A stretch of 64,000 nt of DNA from Orientallactaga sibirica (taxonomy: Eukaryota; Chordata; Mammalia; Rodentia; Dipodidae): the NCBI GenBank assembly GCA_036365145.1, contig JAEOAD010000018.1:9504001-9568000 (forward strand), read 5' to 3'. The position numbers were made by a program, and so were the translations under genes. Below the pieces are notes generated by a model that was given only the letters and a program-made list of their open reading frames with translations, had not been told where the DNA came from and ran no database searches. The stretch's first letter is position 1. Each line of letters opens with the position of its first letter. Positions 35,028 through 45,249 of this stretch are shown one piece after another.

Positions 35028-35656
35028 TGTGGGTCTCTTTCCATCTCGGGCGAGGGAAGGAGGAGTTGAGAGGGAAAAAGCAGGGTCCTGGAGCAGCTAG
35101 TGAGTGCGGCGGCGACGGGGCAATGAGCACCCGGGAGACCATCTGATGAACAGCACTTGTTTATTCAAAAGGGAAGTGGGTTTATAAACACTTAGGGAAG
35201 GTTGAGATGGCACATACAGACTATATGGCAATCGGATGCATAGTTTATGGGCTGTTATCTAGGTGGCAGGAGGACTAGTAACTTCAAAGCTGTGGGGGAA
35301 GGATAAGGGAAGGTAGGGGAAGGGTGGAAGAGGAGACTAACAGAAGGCTGTGACTTCTGGGAAGGCTATGTGACTTCAGCCACATGAGGGTCTCTTGGGC
35401 AGCTAGCCACAAGGTCAGGAACTGTGGGGGGCAAAGTCTGACTTATGGAATTGTCAGAGCCTTTTGGGGTCTGGGGGAAGCGCCTCTCCAGTTCTGCCCA
35501 CTCTGGGCGATGACAGCTCACTACACCCTACAACGTAGGGAAGGCCAACACCATCAGAGGGCCAGCTGCAACCCCACAGCCCAGGGTCCCTGGCCATGTC
35601 CAATAGTTCAGGCCAGCCTCCTCATAGGCACAGCCCATTTCTAGCAAGGCCCAACA
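35028..35656 (-). mobile_element. Solo LTR of a class II (ERVK-type) element, copy A
   Basis: 629 bases bounded by TG/CA (on the minus strand 'tgttgggccttgc ... gacccaca'). A perfect 6-bp target duplication CATTCG flanks it (35,022-35,027 and 35,657-35,662). An AATAAA signal lies on the minus strand at about 35,160 ('gaataaacaagtg'). Six-base duplications are usual for class II endogenous retroviruses. No internal region or second LTR is present, so it is a solo LTR. Its relative is at 61,318. Confidence 0.85.
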
Positions 35657-35662
35657 CATTCG

Positions 35663-36609
35663 AAATTGAAAACTTATTGTTCCCTTACTATTGTGAAGAA
35701 TATTTGGGTTAGAATGGATGTGGGGAGTCAGTTATGCCTTAGTGTCTGGTGGCTCCCAAGAATATAAGTATGCATTAAATACCATTCTTTGTCCAATATC
35801 CCAGGGGTCTAGAATTGAGTGATTATATACAAATCAGGAATTGATGGAAAATAGATACTTCAAGAAGCTAAATATAGAAGAGCTATATAACAATCCTATG
35901 GTAAGGGATGAAAGATTTTTATATTCTAAAACAAAGAGAGAGAGGAAGGATTATATTTATCCAGTGCTCAGAAACTGAAGGAAGCTCCTGACATTGCATC
36001 AAAATGCTAATCAGCTCTCCTGCTACAAAACCTTCAGTAGCTGCGTCATTGCTGCAGAGCTGACAGTTTTCTGAATGCCACAGCTACACCACTGCCACTA
36101 CCACTGCAGTAACCTGCATGGTATCCTCTTACTACTCTTCAGAAAAGTCGATTTGCATCTCTCTCCTACCTCCTAAAAACACACTCTTGCCTCCTCATGC
36201 TGTCAAGAAAGTCCAGGTCATGGCCAACATACAGGAGAGATAGCACATGAAGGAAGTGGACTCAAAAGAGGTTCTGAGTTAGCAGAAAATACCACACCAC
36301 TTTGGCACAATAATAGAAACAAAGTCATCAACATCATGGAAAACAGTTTCTGCTTTGGTTCGCTAGAAGGACATCTAGACAAATTAAGCTCACTCGGACT
36401 AAATTATCATAGTCATTAGCCAAGTGTTCATGATGAGGACTTATAGGATTTTCAGTAAGTTTTACCAACCCCATGCACATACCCCTGAAACAGCAAGCAC
36501 TATCTGGATGTGTGACTGTGTGACCTCAGTGCAGTAATCTGCACATGGCAACTGCACTGCAGCAATACCTCAAATAATCTCCTAAAACATCACATTTAGT
36601 TCTCATGAT
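35663..36609. other. Unassigned sequence
   Basis: About 950 bases; nothing recognisable. Confidence 0.4.
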
Positions 36610-36611
36610 AT

Positions 36612-36654
<43 letters not shown>

Positions 36655-36657
36655 TTT
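36610..36657. repeat. (ATTT)n microsatellite
   Basis: About twelve units, probably grown from the T-rich end of the adjoining reverse B1. Confidence 0.95.
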
Positions 36658-36800
36658 GGTTTTTCCAGGTAATGCCTTGCTCTAGTACAGGCTGATCTGG
36701 AATTCACTCTGTAGTCTCAGGGTGGCCTCAAACTCGTGGCAATCCTCCTACCTCTGCCTCCCAAGTGCTGGGATTAAAGGTGTGCACCACCACATCAGGT
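36658..36800 (-). mobile_element. B1 SINE
   Basis: 'ggtttttccaggtaatgcc', 'ctcagggtggcctcaaactc', 'cctctgcctcccaagtgctg', 'ggtgtgcaccaccac'. Confidence 0.9.
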
Positions 36801-36805
36801 ACCCT

Positions 36806-37029
36806 CATAATTTTTTAAAATTTTATTTATTTTATTTATTTTAGAGGTGGAGAGTGAGAGAAAGAGAGACAGAGAAAGAGAGAGTGGGAAGACTAGGGCC
36901 TTTATCCACTGCAAATGAATTCCAGATGCATGCATCATCTTGTGCATCTGGCTTACAGGGGTCCTGGGGAATTCAGCCTGGGTCCTTTGGCTGTGCAGGC
37001 AAACAACATAACCACCATCTCTCCACCCC
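36806..37029 (-). mobile_element. B2-superfamily (DIP-like) SINE
   Basis: Reverse copy directly next to the B1: TTTATTTATTTTATTT, GA-rich run, 'ttgtgcatctggcttacagg', 'accaccatctctccaccccc'. Confidence 0.85.
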
Positions 37030-37240
37030 CCACTGTATACATTTTTATGGTTTCATTTACTAATTTTCAATGTTATATTTTCCATGTAAAATTAGTATGT
37101 GTTCTAATTTTTGTTATGCTTATAATGTTTTGAAATGAAATATATGATTTATTTCTACAATGTGTTGGCAAACTATCTTATACTACTTTGAATATGAGGT
37201 GAAGAAGAATGAAGCCTCTTCAAGCTTAAAGAAAATAAAA
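37030..37240. other. Unassigned AT-rich sequence
   Basis: Nothing recognisable. Confidence 0.4.
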
Positions 37241-37745
37241 TATCTTACTCTCCATTGGAGAATCTGTTTTTCTTTTTCAGAAGGTAGGAAACCTGTGGAG
37301 ATAACCATCCTTGCATCTCAGTCAAGGTCCAGGCAAAACCACAGAGGAAGTAGAGAGAGGAGCAAGAGTGCTGCTTCCATGGTGAGCCTAACAATCAGCA
37401 TCAGGGTGAAGGAGACAGACCCTGAGGATACTCAACACTTACCATAGCAGAAATCAAGAGGCTCCTAACAGTTCATCACTGAACTAGAGTTAAAACACAC
37501 CCACCAAGGCTCAGGGGATTTTGTGGAAGAAGGGGCAAAAATATTGTAAGAGCCACAGTTTGGGATATCATGCACAGAAGCATTGCCTTCCCCAATAACT
37601 GACTTCTATTCCCACAACACATAACCCATAACCCCATGGGGAACAACAGCAACCCCACTGAAGAGGGCTGCCTGCAGAATGGGAGCAGGGAGAAGATGAT
37701 ACCAAGATATGATGTATCCATAAAAAGTATGTTCTTAATTAAAAA
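37241..37745 (+). mobile_element. L1 3' UTR, plus-strand copy
   Basis: 'tccattggagaatctgttt' through 'gaagatgataccaagatatgatg', ending in an A-rich tail that continues into (GAAG)n. The reverse complement of nearly the whole stretch is found at 37,960-38,455. Confidence 0.8.
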
Positions 37746-37817
37746 GAAAGAAAGAAGGAAGGAAGGAAGGAAGGAAGGAAGGAAGGAAGGAAGGAAGGAA
37801 GGAAGGAAGGAAGGAAG
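37741..37817. repeat. (GAAG)n microsatellite
   Basis: About 75 bases of AAAG/GAAG units following an L1 A-tail, the likely seed. Translated frames (KEGRKEGR / SFLPSFLP) are artefacts. Confidence 0.95.
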
Positions 37818-37939
37818 GGCGAGCGAACAGGGAATATTTGACAGCATAGGTCAGGAATCCAGTTTAAATGTTAGTTGTTAACCAGTACAGCCCAGAGGCT
37901 CTGTAATACTTCACTCGCCATTCTTATCCAGTGTAGAAA

Positions 37940-39245
37940 ATGCTGAGAGTCACATCTTTGACCTCATGGATACATCATGTGTTGGTACCCTCTTTTCCCT
38001 CGTCCCTGCTCCCATTCTGCTGGGGACCCTCCTCAGTGGGTTGCAGGTATTCCCTATGGGGTTGTGGGTTATTAGTTGTGGGAGCAGCAGTCATTTATTT
38101 TGATGAGGAGGGAATGCCTCTGGGTATGATGTCTCAACCTGTGGCTCCTTCAGTCTTTTTGCCTCCTCTTCCACAAAATTCCATGAGATGTGGTGGGTGA
38201 GTTTTAAGTCTATTTCAATGGTGATCTCTTAGGAGCCTCAGGATCTCTGCTTTGGTAGGTGTTGAGTATTCTCAGGGTCTGTCTCCTTCACCCTGGTGCT
38301 GATTATCAGGTTCAGCATGGAAGCAGCACTCTTCCTTGTCTCCCCAATTCCTCTGTGGATTCAGATGTGGCTTGGCTGAAGGGTAAGGGGTAGTTTGTCT
38401 CCTCAGCTCTCACCTCCTTATGAGAAAGAAGAACAGATTCTCCAATGGAGGGTGAAGTCAGCATAGTTTAAATGGGATAAGCATTATTAATTTAGTGAGA
38501 ATTTGATATATGTAACTGCTTTTAGCCAAAGACTAGTGAGAGCTTGACACTGGAGAGAGAGCATAATCTTTGTTTCCATAGGATTCTGATCTGGTTCCTA
38601 GTTCTAGATATGGGTTCCTTTACACTGAGTGGATCTCTTAGCCAATCAGAAAGCTATTGGTTACCCACCAAGGCTGTGTGCCACTACTGCACTGGTACAT
38701 CCTGTCAGGGTGTTTGCTTCTGACCTTAGAGCTTAGACCTCTGGTTGCTCAGACCGTCATGGGCCACTTTCCCCCAGTAGTTCATGTACTGGCTTTTCAG
38801 CACTAGACAGGCTAACTGTCTGGGGACTGGCTCTCTTCAGAATTCCAACTAGGTCTCTTTATGCTCTGTATAAGCAGTGTATGGTATCTTTAGCAACAGA
38901 GTCTTACCTTTTGCCTCAGGCAAGTAATCAAGTGTTTTGGCTGAAACCTGTCTTGTTTTGGGGGCTTTGTAGGTCTCTCTGATCAATAGCTCATTGTGGG
39001 TAGCAAACAATTTCTGGTACTTACAGTTACAGGCCTGAGGCAAAAAAAAATCATCCCACCATCTCCAGTGCCCTTCTCAGGTGTTCCCCCCTTACCCTGT
39101 TGAGGGTTATATCCTCTAGTCTATTTCCAAAGATAAAGGTTTCTATGGTACCATTTCATTTTGGATTTAGTTTTGTCTTTGTTTTTCCCTAACCTTCCTC
39201 TCCCCTTCCCCTTAAACCCTTACTGCAGGTGCTGACAATCATAAT
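37940..39245 (-). mobile_element. L1 3' UTR, minus-strand copy
   Basis: 'atggatacatcatgtgttgg' at the 3' end, then the pyrimidine-rich block, 'ccctggtgctgattatcagg', and finally the section shared with 1-470. About 1.3 kb of 3' UTR with no ORF2. Confidence 0.8.
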
Positions 39246-39540
39246 CACGATCTTGATTTGACTCCTCTATGCTCTGGAGTCCAGATGACTTGCTTCTTTT
39301 ACAGGGTATTTTATGATGGTAATATTTTTAAACAATAATATCTAATATTCTACATATTGATCATGTTTGTATATCCATGCATTAAGAAAAAAAGGTCACC
39401 ATGAAGTGCAGTAATCATTACTTTTAAATGTTAAGTACCAATGGCAGGGTATCTTTGTAGAAAATAGAGAAAATTCATTTTCAATGCTCACATACAAGAT
39501 AATACTATGGTGAATTTTCCCATCTGATATAAAGAGATGT
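39246..39540. other. Unassigned sequence
   Basis: Nothing recognisable. Confidence 0.4.
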
Positions 39541-39543
39541 CAA

Positions 39544-39683
39544 GGGCTGGAGAGATGGCTTAGTGGTTAAGGCGTTTGCCTACAAAGCCAAAGAATCCTG
39601 GTTCAATTCTCCAGGATCCATGTAAGCCAGATACACAAGGAGGCACATGCTTGTTTGCAGTGGCTGGAGGCCCTGGTATGCCT

Positions 39684-39727
<44 letters not shown>

Positions 39728-39755
39728 AAATAAATAAAAAATAATAAAAAAAGAT
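39544..39755 (+). mobile_element. B2-superfamily (DIP-like) SINE, well preserved
   Basis: Head 'gggctggagagatggcttag', 'gttaaggcgtttgcctac', a perfect (TC)n at 39,686-39,722 and an AAATAAATAAATAAAA tail. Imperfect duplications 'agagatgtca'/'agatatgtca' flank it. It inserted next to or into an L1 3' end. Confidence 0.9.
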
Positions 39756-39759
39756 ATGT

Positions 39760-39900
39760 CATGACTGTTGGATACCCCACATTCTCCAATGAGGAGGGTC
39801 CCTTCAGAGGGGGAAATGACAGACAGGGAGGAGGCTATTGGAGGCACCAACATGAATGTAAAATTAAAATAAATAAAATATTTAATTGTAATAAAAAGAG
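39760..39900 (+). mobile_element. L1-like 3' terminus
   Basis: 'ccaatgaggagggtcccttc' resembles the L1 3' end at 60,020 ('ccactgaggaggaccc'), followed by an A/T-rich tail with AAATAAATAAAAT. Confidence 0.45.
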
Positions 39901-41057
39901 ATGCCAAATATGTTAATTGGCTACTGAGCAAACTTTTCAAGATAATTAGGTAAGATAAGAAAATTAGTAATATGTAATGCTACAAATAGAAACAGCAACT
40001 ATTCAATTATACCTGTGTTTTCTTTGTCTGAAGCAATGATCTTTCACTCGTGTTGTAAGGTCAACATTAAATTCACTTTAACTACAAGTAAATCAAATCT
40101 AAGGCCAGCTTACTTTCTCATATTCATTAAACTAGGATGTCACTGGGTTTCTCTCCTTACAAAGCCTACATTCTTCCAGTAGACTTCTACTAAATAATAA
40201 ATAATTTAATTAATAAATAGCTTAAAAATAAAAGTTACTAAGTAGCTTCTCTCTCCTTTCTCAGCTTCTCTTTCTCTCAATTTTCTCTATAGGGAAATAA
40301 AATTAAATACAGAAGCTCCCTGTCTTACAATGCAGTTATATCCTGAGAAGTCCATTGTTTGTTTAAATAGTAAGTTGATAATGCATTCAAAATGCCTAAC
40401 CTACTGAGCCATCTAGTTTAGTAACTCAATATATGCAGAGTATCTGCTGTATCCTCTCACGGTTTTGTAGCTGACTGAAAGTTTCAGCTCAGAGTTCCAA
40501 ACCAAGAAAATGAGAGAATGCACTGCATTGCCTATCCAAGGGGAAGAAAAGCCAAATTTCTAAATTTGAAATGCAGTTAATTTCTATGGACTACAAGTTG
40601 CCTTTATCCTATCATAAAGGTGAAAAAGCATGAGACAGATTATTATGAGTTAGGGTTTATTTGCATTTATAAAGGGAAAGAACATCACATGGCTGTTGCT
40701 GATAAAATTAAAGATTAGAGTCCAGCAGTTTAGACTTCCAGTCCAGCAAATTTCTATGCCCTCCTGCCTCCTTCCCATGACTATTCAAGTTCTGTGAGAC
40801 TAAGAGGATGAGGCCAAAGGATTCTAAGGCTAAAAATGCAAGAGAAGCAGTGGAGAACCCAGAAATGACATTCTAACTCCAATTATTCAGCCACTAGGAT
40901 AACCAAGGGCTGGCCCTCCATTCTTCTATGTGTCAGATCTTTCCAGGAATTCAGAGAAGTAGACTATCCTACTTCCTGAACAAGAAAGTATCTCACAAAC
41001 TGGGAAGCTATACCTTAAGTGCAATGCTCTGAACATTTAGAATACTATGAAAAGGAG
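39901..41057. other. Unassigned sequence
   Basis: About 1.15 kb with no recognised feature. Confidence 0.4.
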
Positions 41058-41282
41058 ATGGGAAGGGACTACAGAGAAGACTCAGTTGATAAAATATTTG
41101 GACATAAACATGAGAACCCAAGTTTCGATTCCCTAGCACCCACATAAAATCTTGGTGTGGTGACACACTGTCACAATCCCAGCAGTGAAGACATTGGGAC
41201 CATTGGGGCTTGCTGGATAGCTACTCTAGCCAAATATGTGAGGGCCAGATTCATTGAGAGAACCTGTCTCAAAAAATAAGAT

Positions 41283-41438
41283 TGAAGCCGGGTGTGGTGG
41301 CGCACGCCTTTAATCCCAGCACTTGGGAGGCAGAGGTAGGAGGATCGCCGAGAGTTCGAGGCCACCCTGAGAATACATAGTGAGTGAGACCCTACCTCGC
41401 AAAACCAAAAAAAAAAAAATAAATAAATAAAATAAAAT
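41283..41438 (+). mobile_element. B1 SINE inserted in a B4
   Basis: Near-consensus B1 ('gccgggtgtggtggcgcacg' ... 'gagaccctacctcgcaaaac') with A-rich tail. The target duplication 'aaaaataagat' lies at 41,272-41,282 and 41,439-41,449. Confidence 0.95.
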
Positions 41439-41692
41439 AAAAATAAGATGGAGAGTAATTGAAGAAGATACTTCGCATTGACTTCTGTCCCCCATATGCA
41501 TGCATGTGTGCATGTGAGTGCACACACACCCATACACACACGCACATGCAACTGCACACACATGTACCCACACATATATAAACATGCACACATACAGGCA
41601 CACACACTACACACACACATATACTCAAAAATGTTATGGAGAAAATTGAAAAAGACATCTAGCCTTGACTTCTGGCCTCCATATGTGCATGT

Positions 41693-41727
<35 letters not shown>
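41693..41727. repeat. (CA)n microsatellite
   Basis: Perfect CA run within a wider CA/CATA-rich tail region (41,500-41,800). Confidence 0.95.
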
Positions 41728-41728
<1 letters not shown>

Positions 41729-42014
41729 GTACTTATGTTTGCCCCCACACATATATAAACATATGTGCATACATATCAATACACACATATGTATGTATGT
41801 ACACAAAAAAAGAAGAAAAGGAGATAGGCAAAATAGCAGATATAGTATGTTTCCTAAATCATCGTTCTTGGCCCATGTCATTTAAGCAAAACTTTAGAGA
41901 ATACTCTAAATAATCTGTTCCACAAAACTCTTCCTTTTGTCCATGGTATATTTGCTAAATAAGTAGGAATTCTTTATACAGAAAATGAAGTTTGGGAAGA
42001 AGTATAGTTCTTTT

Positions 42015-42162
42015 CTTTTTTTTTTTTTTTTGGTTTTTCAAAGCAAGGTCTTTTCAGGCTTTTGGAATTTTCTAAAGTCTCAGGGTGGCCTCGAACTCAC
42101 GGTGAACCACCTACCTCTGCCTCTCTGCTGGGATTAATGGCGTGCGGCACCACGCCCGGCTA
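42015..42162 (-). mobile_element. B1 SINE
   Basis: T-rich start, 'ctcagggtggcctcgaactc', then 'ggcgtgcggcaccacgcccg'. It keeps CpG sites, so is fairly young. Confidence 0.9.
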
Positions 42163-42606
42163 AGTGTAGTTCTTTTATTTCTTATAATAGGCACAAGGGA
42201 AGAGTAAGTGTGCCAGTTTCCTGGATTTCAGAAAGAAAATCAGATTTTGGTGCATGTTGTAGAAGATTCCTTAGAGGAGGTTGGCTCTATCTACTTATCT
42301 CAGGGACCAGATCAGCACCATAGCCTTTATTTAATGTTTTTCTTCCCCTACCTCACTTCATGTCTTCATGTGCTTCACAACATCTTTTCTTGGGATGCTT
42401 ACTTTTATGAGTCAGATTGACTAGGTCGGAGTACACCACTATTTGGTAAAATGCTCTTAAGTTCATTAATAGTGTTTCTAGATGAGATTAATAGTTGAAT
42501 AAAGTAGGTTTTCTCTCCAATATGAGATTGACTAAACAATCTACTGAAGGCCAAAATAAAATGAAAGAAAAAGTAAGAAAGAATTCTCCTTTCCTCCCTT
42601 ACTGTC
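42163..42606. other. Unassigned sequence
   Basis: Nothing recognisable. Confidence 0.4.
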
Positions 42607-42884
42607 TGTGATAATTAATCTTGATTGTAAACTTGATAATATTTAGAATGACAACAGAAGCAAATCTATGGCCATGCTTGTTAGGGAATTTCTGGATTAG
42701 GTTTGCTAAGGTGAGAAGACCACCCTAAATGCAAGCACCACTATCCCATAGCTTGGAGTCCTAGACTGAATAAAAAGAGAAATTGAGCTGAATACTAGTA
42801 TTCGTCTCTTATTGCTTCCTAACTACGGAGCAACATGACCAGCTGCCTCATGTTTCACCACTATACCTTCCCCACAATAGTGGA

Positions 42885-43415
42885 CTGTGTTGTACTTGGA
42901 ATGTAAAATGCCCCCATAGGCTCATGTTTTTGTACATACAGCCCTCAGCTTGTAGTGCTGCTTCAGAAGGTTGTAGAACCTTTAGAAAGTAGTCTAGCTG
43001 GAGGAATAGGGTCTGCCTTAAAGATTTTTTTTTTTTTTTTTTTTTGGTTTTTCATTTTTCGGTTTTTCAAGGTAGGGTCTCACTCTAGCCCAGGCTGACC
43101 TGGAATTCACTATGTAGTCTCAGGGTGGCCTCGAACTCATGGCGATCCTCTTACCTTTGCCTCCCAAATGCTGGGATTAAAGGCATGTGCCACCAGGCCC
43201 AGCTGCCTTAAAGATTTATAGCTTTACTTTGTGCACTCTCTGCCTCCTAACTGTGGCTGCAATGTGACAAGCTGGCCTTCTGATTCTCATGCTATGCCTT
43301 CCTGCAATATTGGAATGTATCCCGTTGAAAATGTAAGCCAGATAAACCATTTCCTTCCTTAAACTGCTTCTTGCCAGATATTTGGTCATAGCAACTTGTA
43401 AAGTAAATATTAGAA
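42885..43415 (+). mobile_element. MaLR-like LTR nested in an older repeat
   Basis: Begins about 'tgtgttgtacttggaatg' with 'atgcccccataggctcatg', typical of MT-type MaLR LTRs, and ends 'ggtcatagcaacttgtaaag'. It is itself split by a B1 at 43,028-43,202. Confidence 0.6.
43028..43202 (-). mobile_element. B1 SINE nested in a MaLR-like LTR
   Basis: Reverse B1 with poly(T) start. Perfect 15-base target duplication 'ctgccttaaagattt' at 43,013-43,027 and 43,203-43,217. Confidence 0.95.
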
Positions 43416-43484
43416 ATTGTAACCTCAATCTGTAAACCAGAATAAACCTTTCCTTCCTTAAGTTTTTTTTCTTTTTTTTTCAGA

Positions 43485-43985
43485 ATACATTCATATATAT
43501 ATGGTGGTTCTTACAATTTTTCCAGCCCCTCTTCTGCAATGTTCCGAGTATGGCAACCCTGTTGGCAGTCTGATTTAGTGCTGAGTTCTTTGTAGCCTCT
43601 GGATTTCTACTTTGATAGGTTTTGCTTGAATATTCTCTCTGCCATCATTACCCTTGAGCTGGTTGTCTGGCTAATAGTATGAGCAGTGTTCATGGTTCTG
43701 CTTCTAGTACAAGTTCTTCTGCCCTGGCAGATGTGGAAGAGGTGGCAAGCCTTGTGGTGGGTATTCGGTTACCTTCTTGTTTTATCAGTGGATCACCACT
43801 CTCCTCCATTTTCTCTACCATCTATAAAATAAAGCATATTCTACACCCAAGAGTGAGATCAACTTGGGTTAAAGGGAGTATGGAGAGTTATTTGAGAGAT
43901 TTTTGGTGCACAAGCCCACTCTTTTTCTCCAGAGAGCAGTAGGGGCCTCTCTCTGGAGTATCAGTTTCCTGACTCTGAGAATCTG
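43485..43985 (-). mobile_element. L1 3' UTR fragment
   Basis: 'ccagcccctcttctgcaatg', 'tgctgagttctttgtagcct' and 'ctggatttctactttgatag' parallel the minus-strand L1 3' UTRs at 38,150 and 17,290. Confidence 0.6.
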
Positions 43986-44339
43986 CCCAAACTCACACTT
44001 TGTAGATCTTAACAATTTTATTTTTTATTTAACTAATGAGGAAGTAGGTTTTTATAGTATTTATACATATCATCTTTAGTTTCTGTTTCCCCAATGGATA
44101 TGATACTGCTTAGTGGGAAGGAATTCATACCTACTACCCTGGTACACTGAGAAACTAGTCAAATGCCTATGGCTTTGAAGGTCATAGACCCCAGAGGTAA
44201 GCGATCACTGACTTTTATTTATTTATTTATTTTTGCTAAATGTGGCATTATGCCTATCAAAATGCCATGCATGTATGTATGTACATACATATGTATGTAT
44301 ACCCTTTGATTAATGCTATTGTCAATTTTGTTCTCAATT
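43986..44339. other. Unassigned AT-rich sequence
   Basis: Contains short (TTTA)n at 44,216-44,234 and (ATGT)n at 44,267-44,302. Nothing else. Confidence 0.5.
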
Positions 44340-44930
44340 TTGGTTAGAGAAACTTTTTTTTTTTTTTAACAAATGACTGTGAATACCAAAAAGACCTGAG
44401 ACTCACCAAGATGAGGAGAAGAAAAGGCCAGTGCTTAGCACTGGATGAGTCATCTCAGTCACACCTACCAGAACACAGTGAACATTGCAGAGGAAGTGGC
44501 AGAAGGAATATGAATGCTGTTCTCACTGCTTGACATAGCAGCTTCTCTGTGGAGATGGTGGTAGACACTAAGAAAGCTCAAAATTTATCAAAATAGAAAA
44601 TAAGAGATCTCAACATTAAATGAAACATCTATCATGTCCTCCAAAGTTCAGGAAACAATTTGAAAGAGAATGCTGGAACAATTTACGAGCCATAGGGTGT
44701 GAAGGAGTACTGTGGGGCACTGTCCTCTTGACCTGGACTGCAGCATTCATGATCCCACAGACCCCAACTGTTCTGAGTCCACTGACATTTTGACATGTAA
44801 AACAAATAAATGAGACAAGACAGAGGAAAGACTACTTCCTCTGATAGAAGCGGGTACTGAGTAGAACACAGGCAGCAGAGAGGTAACAAAGAGGATTAAA
44901 AGGTAGGAATAGATAGATAATAGATAAAAG
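44340..44930 (+). mobile_element. L1 3' UTR fragment
   Basis: 'ttttggttagagaaacttt' and the following 'gtggcagaaggaatatgaatg' resemble the plus-strand L1 3' UTRs near 24,530 and 59,440. Confidence 0.5.
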
Positions 44931-45047
44931 GGGCCATCATTTTTATTCCCATCTTTTTCTCCTGTTTTGTTATCTCTCTGAAAAAGATAAAAATAGAGCC
45001 CCCAACTGACTCCGATACTCCTCTACTTGGCATTTATTTGGATCCCT
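44931..45047. other. Unassigned spacer
   Basis: Nothing recognisable. Confidence 0.3.
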
Positions 45048-45247
45048 AGAGGGAGACTGAGATGGATTAGAGGTTAAGGTGTTTGCCTGCAAAGCCTAAG
45101 GACCCAGGTTTGACTCCTCAGAACCCATGTATCCAGATGCACATGATGGTGCATGTATCTGGAGTTTGTTTGCAGTGGCAGGTCTTGGTGTGCCATTCTC
45201 TATCTCTGTGTGTGTGTCATAAATAAATAATAATAAAATATTAAAAA
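45048..45247 (+). mobile_element. B2-superfamily (DIP-like) SINE
   Basis: 'agatggattagaggttaagg', 'tgcctgcaaagcctaagg', a short TG-rich run and an AATAAATAATAATAAAA tail. Confidence 0.85.
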
Positions 45248-45249
45248 GA

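Larger units (their letters stand above)
41058..41745 (+). mobile_element. B4-type composite SINE split by a B1, with duplicated tail
   Basis: Head and B1-like body lie at 41,058-41,282 ('gattccctagcacccacata'). A separate B1 is inserted at 41,283-41,438. The CA-rich tail resumes at 41,450. The tail unit ('attgaagaagatac ... cttgacttctg ... ccatatg ... cacacac') occurs twice, at about 41,459 and 41,645. Confidence 0.7.
42607..43465 (+). mobile_element. Interspersed repeat split by a nested MaLR-like LTR
   Basis: The left part (42,607-42,880) has 'tgactgaataaaaagagaa'-type text common in rodent genomes. Its natural continuation ('acctcaatctgtaaaccag' ... 'aataaacctttccttcctta') appears only at 43,420-43,465. 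Class not settled (LTR or hAT-like). Confidence 0.5.

Noticed and set aside
37476..37881. Frames with repeated KEGR or SFLP peptides on both strands
   Set aside because: Direct translation of (GAAG)n.
41171..41881. 236-codon minus-strand open frame
   Set aside because: It crosses a B4 SINE, a nested B1 and CA-rich tails; composition follows the microsatellite.
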